Source of the DNA: Acanthaster planci
Taxonomy: Eukaryota > Echinodermata > Asteroidea > Valvatida > Acanthasteridae
Direction: 5' to 3'
NCBI RefSeq assembly: GCF_001949145.1
Contig: NW_019091528.1
Span: forward strand, 821,483-850,987
Length of the DNA stretch: 29,505 bases
The notes below the pieces were generated by a model that did no database searches, was not told the origin of the DNA, and worked only from the letters and a program-made list of their open reading frames with translations. Positions 22,901 to 29,505 of the stretch are shown here, piece by piece. Each line of letters begins with the position of its first letter. The first letter of the stretch is position 1. Position numbers and translations under genes: made by a program.

Positions 22901-23661
22901 TGATAGCTCCAGGGTCCATTACACAGTTGGGACATATCCAAATTGGTTGACACAGTTGAAAAAATTCCACACATGGACAAATTTTCCCTACTGTAGTGAC
23001 CTACAGTGTTAGCCATTTGAATACATGAAAATTTCCTAAAAAGTCAACTTTAGCAGTACAAATATGATTTAGGTAGGCCTATTCACTTTAGTTTTGAGAC
23101 ATGTTATATAACAGCCGTTATATAACATTTTAAGGGAAAATTAGTGTTGTCCGTAGGAGATGGAACTCTTCTGTTCAGCTGTCAACAAAATTGGGCATGC
23201 CTCAACTTCATATCCTACACAGTCATGACAGCTGGGGAAGTCGACAAGTCCGTTTAGGTGAAACACCCCCACCAAGAGCGTAACCCTGCCTGTTACCATG
23301 CATTATGATATGAATATCTTAGTGTCCTCAGCTTGGCTTCACATTACGCACATGTAAGTTATGGTTATGGGGGGGGGGGAACCCCCACTGCAGCTGCACT
23401 GACAAAAACGTGGCAGCAAGAACCTTGAAAGACGTGCTCACTCAGTTCTGCCATGACTGCACAAATCAGCACAAGCATGAAAAAACCACAATGGAGGGGG
23501 GGGGAGATTTCGTCGTCCGTCGTGTCCGTGGGAGCGGGAGCGCGGCGGACGACGAACCCCAACTTCCCAAGCCTAAGCTAAAGTTAAGCTTTGTTCCGTC
23601 TTACCAGCACCAGTTCACCCTTCTTTTTCAGTACAGCAGAAAGATTTTCCACGTCAGCCAT
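16991..23661 (-). CDS. SORD: Sorbitol dehydrogenase (L-iditol 2-dehydrogenase), complete, nine coding exons (SORD-A)
   Basis: Zinc-dependent medium-chain dehydrogenase that oxidises sorbitol to fructose with NAD+, the second step of the polyol pathway, in the cytosol. Exons in transcript order: 23661-23605, 21696-21663, 21181-21017, 20235-20076, 19281-19163, 18698-18633, 18063-17888, 17609-17488, 17147-16991 (stop TAG at 16993-16991). They sum to 1056 bases, 351 residues, close to human (357). Catalytic zinc and proton-relay residues are Cys42 (VGICGSD), His67-Glu68 (LGHES) and Glu153 (LLEPLSVG). The coenzyme loop is GAGPIG (177-182), and Asp201 after the fold's second strand indicates NAD rather than NADP. 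Arg296-Tyr297 (IFRYAN) match the human substrate-site pair. Unlike vertebrate SORD it keeps structural-zinc cysteines 97, 100, 103 and 111. The start is the ATG at 23661, followed by an N-terminus like its neighbour's ([10 protein letters not shown]), with A at -3 and G at +4. No breaks; it appears functional. Confidence 0.96.
19440..19830 (+). mobile_element. tRNA-type SINE with (TTA)n tail, antisense within SORD-A intron 4
   Basis: GGTTCCATTCC at 19515-19525 fits the RNA polymerase III B box (GGTTCNANTCC). A weak A-box-like GTTGGCAAGG lies about 45 bases upstream. The body continues with CGTGGGTTTTACCC and CTCTGGGGTTTTCCTCGCACC, a style I recognise from invertebrate SINE central domains. 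The 3' end reads GCTTTATAAATGAATAAATT followed by ATTATTATTATT, a typical SINE tail. I could not find clear target duplications, so the 5' edge is approximate. Confidence 0.65.
21663..21696 (-). other. SORD: 34-base SORD-A exon 2
   Basis: A very short exon encoding [11 protein letters not shown] plus one base of Glu, with acceptor CAATAG and donor GTTAGT on the minus strand. It is too short to be found by open-frame methods. Its identity is secured by the matching 34-base exon of the neighbouring gene ([11 protein letters not shown]) and by the ENYPIPEPGPNE segment of the vertebrate protein. Confidence 0.92.
23605..23661 (-). other. SORD: SORD-A first coding exon
   Basis: Encodes the first 19 residues ([19 protein letters not shown]) and ends in phase 0 before GTAAGA. 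It aligns with the first exon of SORD-B, which starts [20 protein letters not shown]. It is separated from exon 2 by a 1.9 kb intron (21697-23604), the largest in the gene. Confidence 0.93.
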
Positions 23662-24298
23662 TCTGACGATGAGAACCCTGTGCAGAAAATTTCACTTCCA
23701 AGTTGCCGATCCCGCGGCTCTAATCGTGGGAGGTGTGTATGGGTAGGCCTACAGGCGCTTAGAATAGACGCTGTGAAACTTAATATTTCAAGCATAATAA
23801 CTGATATCTTATTACACATATCACATTTCAATTTAACAGCGTGAAGTTATGGGTTTCACTGCTTATTAAACAATTTAATCAATAAAAAAGATGCATGAAA
23901 TTTTTAATTTACCTTAGAGTAATTATTTTTTTACAGAAACTTATTTCTTTAGTCCCAGGGTATACGCCATGTTATAACCTCCGTACAGTATGGTGCAATC
24001 TCATGGTGTAATCCTCGACAGGTAGGTGAAGCCAGGAACCAAACCAACACCTGTTGGTCGGTTTGCAGGCGCCAAGACCGGCCGCAGGCTCTCAGGTTGT
24101 TACTGTGTTATGTCATCGACAAAAAAAATGTCCTTCAAACCAAAGAGAAAGATGGGAACAGATAATGGACACGGAAAATCCTACTGCTGTGAATGTGATG
24201 AACAAGAGAAGAGAGCTTCTATTGTTTAATATTGCTTGAGTAAGTAACATGAGTACAAGTACATGTAACTCCAGCAGTCGTAGAGAAAAGTCAGGATT

Positions 24299-24335
24299 GA
24301 CACGACTTAGCCCGTCTCGCGGGCTAGACACGACT
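24299..24335. repeat. 9-base direct repeats flanking a short GC hairpin
   Basis: GACACGACT occurs at 24299-24307 and again at 24327-24335. Exactly between them is TAGCCCG-TCTCG-CGGGCTA (24308-24326), a hairpin with a perfect 7-base stem, about 640 bases upstream of the SORD-A start. Confidence 0.75.
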
Positions 24336-24551
24336 GTCCTACTTTCAGAACTGTAACTAAAGATTTGTAAACTCCATGGTAAACCTTACAGTTCCGGAAG
24401 TACGAGACTGAGCTAGGAGGATACAAGTGCATTAATCGCATTAATCATATACACCGGTGAGAAGTCCCCGGCCCCCCTTGCTTCGCATGCACCTCGCTTC
24501 ACCTCGGCATTTATATCCAGAAGTGGACGTTGCTGAGTATCAGCATAGATG

Positions 24552-25128
24552 TTACGGTGGCTGATCTCCTCCAGGAATACATTTTTTTATTTTACAGCGT
24601 TTTAATGCCCTAATGCGGCATTATAAAGCCCTAATTTATCGCGTAATAACGCCCTATTGTAAGGCATAATAACGCAGTATTAGGGCATTAAAACGCCCTT
24701 TACGGCGTAATAACGCCCAAATTTCCGGTGTAATAAATGCCCGTTGAGGGCATAATAACGCCTTATTAAGGCGTTATAATGCCCTATTTTAAGGCGTAAT
24801 AAATCCCTATTCCCTGCAGACAAAGGGGCTTTTATCATATACCTTGCAAGATTCGAACCGTCCAAGGATGGCCAGAGTAACTGCAAATGCGATGCACATA
24901 AGTGGAGCCACGTGTGTTATTACATGGATGCCGTAGAGTGTTATTACGGCATAAAAGGGCATTTATTACGCCTGAAATTAGGGCGTTATTACACCCTATA
25001 CAGGGCGTTATAGTGCCCTAATCGGGCGTTATTACGTCTTGAAATAGGGCGTTATTATGCCATAAATTAAGGCGTTATAACGCCGTAAAAATAAAAAAGG
25101 TATTCCTGGCGGAGATCAGCCACCGTAA
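24552..25128. mobile_element. 577-bp fold-back element with satellite-like arms
   Basis: The outer termini are inverted repeats of about 43 bases: TTACGGTGGCTGATCTCC at the left, its complement at the right (to 25128), then CCAGGAATAC and a T-rich stretch, with only a few mismatches. Inside, the left arm (about 24595-24815) is a run of diverged units of about 20-22 bases resembling GGCGTAATAACGCCCTATT, and the right arm (about 24930-25085) is a run of their complements, including the perfect palindrome GGCGTTATAACGCC at 25071-25084. The middle (about 24816-24925) is ordinary sequence. GATG abuts both ends but the duplication length is unclear. There is no transposase. It resembles fold-back elements of the TU/FB type; the superfamily is not identified. 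Confidence 0.82.
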
Positions 25129-26415
25129 GATGTAGATGTACGTGTAATTACTTATTCCTCGTTTGACGGTCAACAACAATTAACTGGTATAACCCTTTGA
25201 GGCCTCACACCCTGTGCACATTATAAGATTTGTCCGAAAAATTCTAAGTCAGTAAGCCTAGCATACCCAAGTGTTATCTAAGTAAACCATGTCGTATTTT
25301 CCCTCCTACGTTGTAAATTGAACTTTTCTGGACATGTTTTTGCTTTCTGATGGCTCTTTCCCTGTTTTGGTTCTGGTGACTGCTCGGCATGCACATCCCT
25401 GGAAAAATGGAGTGCAAAAGGGACAAAAAAACAAACAAAAACAAAACTGCTCTACCTACATTTATGGACATGTTTGACCCCAATAAACCTCATGCCCAGG
25501 GTTGCACCTGTGGGAAAGAGTCGTGTGTAGGCCAATATACATGTACATCATTGTGAAATGGCATAGGCCTAGATGTACAATGTAAATAAGCTACATGTGA
25601 ATAAATGTGCGCGGTGTTGTTTTTTGGTCCCTTCTGAGGTCCATCACCTCTAAGGGTGTGCATCCTGAAAGTCAACCGGTTAATTGTTCAACACTGAATG
25701 TCAAACAAGAACTTCACATCGCTATCAAATGCATGTATCTCACTACTTGTTCCGTACATGTACTTGTGGGGACAACCGTGGAGACAACACACCGAAGTTG
25801 AAACAAATATGTCGTGGGGACCACATTATGGCAATAAATTGTGTCCCCACAACTCAGTCTCAACTGAAAATGACACGGTCCCATGTTGAGGTAATGGCTT
25901 GGACACTGAGAGCCATGCACATATAAACAGGCAAAATCATGTAGGCCTATCTGATGTCATGTCACTGCAATGACTGCTGATGACAGGGATCGCTGGGCGG
26001 CGCTGCATGTATGTACCATGGCAGAAACGTGATATTGATCTCCATTATAATTGAGATCAGTGGAATGTGACCAAATGTCAAGCCTGACTTTCTGGAGCTG
26101 ATTATTCTTGGGGTTTTTATAGACATACAGATAGCAGTTAAACTGCTCGTAGGATTTAGATTCTTATGTAAACTTGCATAACACCCCTGCAGCGCTATGC
26201 ATGGCACAGTTACCTCAGTACCTCCATTACACTATGGGCACGCACTGTGAACTTGTGAAGCCTGCTTAACTTAATGGGAGTCCAGCAGATGAGGAATCAA
26301 GCCCCTGAGTTGTACATGTAGGGGTAGGCCCTACTACTTATTGATTTTGTTGGATATGTTTTTGGTCGTCTAGTTCGTGCATTAAACTACATGTTCTCCG
26401 CTCATATCTGTCGTA

Positions 26416-29400
26416 ATGTCTGTGACGGAAAGAAATTTAACTGCTGTGCTGAAGAAAAAAGGAAAACTTGTGCTGGTAAGAACATGCATTTTCAAATTGA
26501 TCCAGAGTTATTACTTTTGTGAATATATGTCAAAATGCAGACGCGACAGACGTTATAAATTTTATAACTAGCCTTTTATCCAAATGACAGTGCCTCATTT
26601 TTCTGTGTGTTTCTTGTGAAATTAATATCGAAAGCATTTTGTTAGCATTGCAGTCGTAGACAGTTAGTTAGTAAGTTAGACCCTTTGTTATAACATTTTG
26701 CCATAAAAAATAGTGAAAAATATTGACATAAGGATGAGTGTTACTGTTACTGTTAGGCTTCAAATCCAAATTCACTCAATATAGTAATACATATTACCTA
26801 CTATTGCAAGGAAATGTGCCTTCCTTATCCAGAATTTAGTGATGGTTTTCTGAGGGGGAAAAAAATTGAAGGCAATGTATTTTCCTCCATTTATTTCAGG
26901 AAGATACACCTGTTCCACAGCCAGGACCAGATGGTGAGTTTTACTACCAAGTGACGCACAATACAAGTAAATTGAAGAATTTTGTCGTGAACTGTTTACT
27001 TTGGAGCCTCAGTCAGTGCTGAAAAATGCTTGTCAAATTTGGTGTCAATATTTTTCTGTCAATTTTGCTGCCAATAACTGATCCCATTTTTTCCAACAGA
27101 GGTTCAGATACGAGTACATTCGGTGGGCATATGCGGTTCTGACGTCCACTATTTAGTAGATGGAAAGATTGGACGCTTTGTGGTGAATTCTCCCATGATC
27201 CTTGGCCATGAGTCTTCCGGGATTGTGTCTGCACTTGGTGAGGGCGTCACCAACCTCAAAGTTGGTTAGTGTACATGTACATGTACGTCGGTAGTTTGGT
27301 TTTTATACTGAAAAGTTTTTGGTTGGTAGCTTGGCTACCAGGTACCTGGCAGATTTTGTCACTGTTTTCATTAAAGACAATGTGACCAGGCCCAAAACTA
27401 TGATTTTTTTTTCAAATTTCCCTCTTTTGTGTTGGCAAAATCAGCTAGGTTATCTGATGCCTACAATGTGTGCTGTTTTCATGAAGAGATAAAAAGTCAC
27501 AAAAAGAATGGACAAACGTGTTTGTTTGCGAAATCAGCAATTTTAATTGACTTTTGTAAATATTATTTTTGTAGTTTTGTATCATTTAAGATCCCCTCTT
27601 TCTTGCAGCAGCATTGGTTAAGTCAAAGGAATGCTAAATACTGGGTAAAGAAACGTTTCAAAAAAGAGACCAACTTCAAATGTGATTTTCTCAGAACCTA
27701 GGTTTACTGTCTGGTGAGACTTACGTCTCTTTATGAAAACTGTGACAATTTGGATCACTGGCCCGTGGCCATGATGCATCTGTGACTTGCTGCAAAGTGT
27801 ACATGTATGTCTCTTGGAGATGGTGTAATGTATGTCCATAGGCAATACCATTTCAAATAATTTGTCATTCCGCAAACATTCACAAGTATTAGTGTTTTGG
27901 TTTTTTTTTTAGACCTCAGAATGGGATGTCTGGGTTTCATGTTCTTTTTGGCATGTACAGAAAAGCTCCTGTACATTTTTAAGACCTAGACATTCCAACA
28001 AGGTGAATCATTTTGCAAAAGTTTCTGTGAGAAATTTTTTACTGCTAACTTCAGTAGTTGGAATAGCTTTTTTTAATGAGCTAAAAGAGGTCAAATTCAG
28101 TGATACAATCTGTTGTTGCACTGATGGTGGTGGTATGAGTTTCAAAGGTGTTGGGCAGTTGTGAGACCATCAGGTATCCATAAAGTCCTGCTCCATTATA
28201 GGACCTAGGGGGGTGGGCATGGCCCTCATTCAAAAAAATAGGGGATCCACTACCCCTCCCACTTCTATTCCCAGTGTGCTGCACTTTTTAGCTTTTTTCA
28301 ATAATAATCTTTTCCATCAGAAGGGATTATTTTGTGCATTCATACCTGTAACAACTTTGTGTGACAACAAAATTGAATTCTGTAAAAAAAGTATTGTTTT
28401 CTTGCCATATTAATTGCATTTCTCATGGTTGAAATTATGAGAAAAAATTGATATCATTAGAAACTGCACTGGAGAAACTACTTTCTGAAGTAACAAAACT
28501 GTTTCCCTAATTTGTAGGTGACCGCGTAGCCATTGAACCTGGAGTGCCATGCAGGATGTGCTCTTACTGCAAGGAAGGTCGCTACAATCTTTGCCCCGAT
28601 ATCGTCTTCTGTGCTACCCCTCCAGTGGATGGTTCCTTGCGTCGCTTCTACTGTCATGCTGCCGACTTCTGCTACAGGTTGGCAATGTCAATTTTTCGTC
28701 AGAGGAAAAGAAATAAGATGAAACAAAGAAACTTCCTTTTCTGGGGGCAGGGCCATGGGGGTCGTTGATCCTCTGAAACCTAGGTTAGCCTGCCACTTCA
28801 TCGTTCACTGAATTGTTAATGCAAATATATCGTGACATTTCAGTGGATTTATTTTCAGTCTAATCTTGTATTTGTTCCCTCCTCAGGCTTCCAGATCATG
28901 TGACCTTGGATGAGGGAGCCCTCTTGGAACCCCTAGCCGTGGGTGTGTACTCCTGCCAGCGGGGAGGTGTGAAGTTAGGCAGCAACGTCCTGGTTCTTGG
29001 CTCAGGTCAGTACAGGATTGATACTTGGCTTATCCCTAATTTTCAGGGCATTCAGTTTTTCCGGGAACCTTCCTGAATCCTCCCAAATCCATTGCTCTGC
29101 AGGAACCCAATGTCATTTATCTGTGGGCATCACCGGAATTTTTTATGGGGGGGATGGAGCAAACCACCTTTTTCCCAGAAGGAAAACTTCCAGGGTGGGG
29201 CAAAGTACACAGAGAGGAGCAAAATCCATATGCACTGAAAATAGCACACCTAACCACAATGACTAAATGGAATCAGCGAAGTACAAAGACTTCATTTTCA
29301 GAGGTAAAACAGTCTCACTAGTGGTGGTAAATTTCTGTAAATTTCAATTTTTATTCTAGGACCCATTGGTCTGATGTGTCTGCTTAGTGCCAAAGCAATG

Positions 29401-29425
29401 GGAGCAGCCCAAATTATTGTCACAG
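26416..29425 (+). CDS. SORD: Sorbitol dehydrogenase paralogue, first six coding exons (SORD-B), truncated by the right edge
   Basis: Same enzyme family as SORD-A. Exons: 26416-26475, 26900-26933, 27100-27264, 28518-28677, 28887-29005, 29360-29425, then a GTAAGA donor; exons for the remaining coenzyme domain and C-terminus lie beyond the window. About 201 residues are encoded here. Catalytic zinc residues are Cys43 (VGICGSD), His68-Glu69 (LGHES) and Glu154 (LLEPLAVG). Structural-zinc cysteines are 98, 101, 104 and 112 ([16 protein letters not shown]). The coenzyme loop is GSGPIG. The start ATG at 26416 gives [20 protein letters not shown], parallel to SORD-A. Exons 2-6 equal those of SORD-A in length and phase. 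No disruption is seen, so both copies appear active. The two could differ in substrate range or expression; nothing here shows that directly. Confidence 0.95.
26476..29359 (+). other. SORD: SORD-B introns
   Basis: Introns are 26476-26899, 26934-27099, 27265-28517, 28678-28886 and 29006-29359, with a sixth starting at 29426. Donors after 27264 (GTTAGT) and 28677 (GTTGGC) are weaker than consensus. Intron 3 (1.25 kb) begins with an ACATGTACATGTACGT run near 27272-27288 and otherwise shows no recognisable element. I see no similarity to the corresponding SORD-A introns. Confidence 0.85.
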
Positions 29426-29505
29426 GTAAGAAAATCTTTTATACTGGAATCTGACCAACTTTCACAGTTCAGTTTGGATTAGCTTAACCCTCCTTTGGTT
29501 TTACA

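Larger units (their letters stand above)
17148..23604 (-). other. SORD: SORD-A introns (eight)
   Basis: In transcript order: 23604-21697, 21662-21182, 21016-20236, 20075-19282, 19162-18699, 18632-18064, 17887-17610 and 17487-17148. Intron 4 (20075-19282) carries the SINE-like element. Intron 1 contains a 200-codon open frame at 22368-22970 that looks random, a run of G at about 23370-23379, and one TAGGCCTA palindrome at 23074. Nothing else in them looks like a gene. Confidence 0.85.
23662..26415. other. Divergent intergenic region between SORD-A and SORD-B
   Basis: This 2.75 kb lies between the two start codons and should hold both 5' UTRs and promoters, possibly shared. No TATA box or initiator is clear at a sensible distance. 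An ATATAAAC at about 25920 lies some 490 bases before the SORD-B start. Contents I can point to are the fold-back element (24552-25128), a 9-base direct repeat around a hairpin (24299-24335), three TAGGCCTA palindromes (23744, 25564, 25942) and several ACATGTAC palindromes. No coding exon is visible. Confidence 0.7.

Noticed and set aside
22368-22970. 200-codon open frame on the minus strand in SORD-A intron 1
   Set aside because: No recognisable domain, composition looks random (scattered Cys, His, Trp), and it lies wholly in an intron. It is the longest open frame in the window, but I see no support for coding.
23410-23844. 144-codon open frame on the plus strand
   Set aside because: Antisense across SORD-A exon 1, which is confirmed by its paralogue; the remainder is low-complexity.
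24595-25085. CRISPR-like array from the repeated TAATAACGCC units
   Set aside because: Units are diverged and contiguous without unique spacers, orientation flips halfway, and the genome is eukaryotic.

Overview
This is eukaryotic, almost certainly animal, DNA. All three genes are broken into short exons with consensus GT-AG introns, and they lie in AT-rich non-coding DNA that carries small DNA transposons, a SINE-like element and simple repeats. The proteins are of animal type (HMG-CoA reductase, and two sorbitol/L-iditol dehydrogenases). The spacer style (repeated TAGGCCTA and ACATGT palindromes, intron sizes of a few hundred bases, a tRNA-type SINE with a TTA-repeat tail) suggests an invertebrate, perhaps an invertebrate deuterostome such as a lancelet, hemichordate or echinoderm. 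The species cannot be fixed from the sequence alone.

Layout. (1) 1-9292, plus strand: the 3' fourteen coding exons of HMG-CoA reductase, from the last helix of the sterol-sensing domain to the stop codon, about 723 residues. The first part of the gene (about 185 residues by comparison with the human enzyme) lies left of the window. All four catalytic residues of the class I enzyme are present. (2) 9293-16990: a 7.7 kb gene-free spacer holding the HMGCR 3' UTR, three or more small transposon relics and a diffuse repeat. (3) 16991-23661, minus strand: a complete nine-exon sorbitol dehydrogenase gene (SORD-A, 351 residues), tail-to-tail with HMGCR. Intron 4 carries a SINE-like element. (4) 23662-26415: a 2.75 kb intergenic region between two divergent SORD genes, containing a 577 bp fold-back element built from short tandem GC-flanked TAATAA units. 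(5) 26416-29425 and beyond, plus strand: the first six exons of a second sorbitol dehydrogenase (SORD-B), running off the right edge.

SORD-A and SORD-B are an inverted, head-to-head duplicate pair: coding exons 2 to 6 have identical lengths (34, 165, 160, 119, 66 bases) and phases, while the introns have diverged. Both keep the four structural-zinc cysteines that vertebrate sorbitol dehydrogenase has lost. HMGCR (mevalonate/sterol synthesis) and SORD (polyol pathway) have no known functional link; their adjacency is probably incidental.

I found no sign of a new multi-gene system. The most interesting items are the inverted SORD pair with uneven divergence along its exons, the fold-back element between the two genes, a TTAA-flanked MITE family in three places, and tandem 3' splice sites in the last HMGCR exon that decide whether the conserved AMPK phosphorylation site is made intact.
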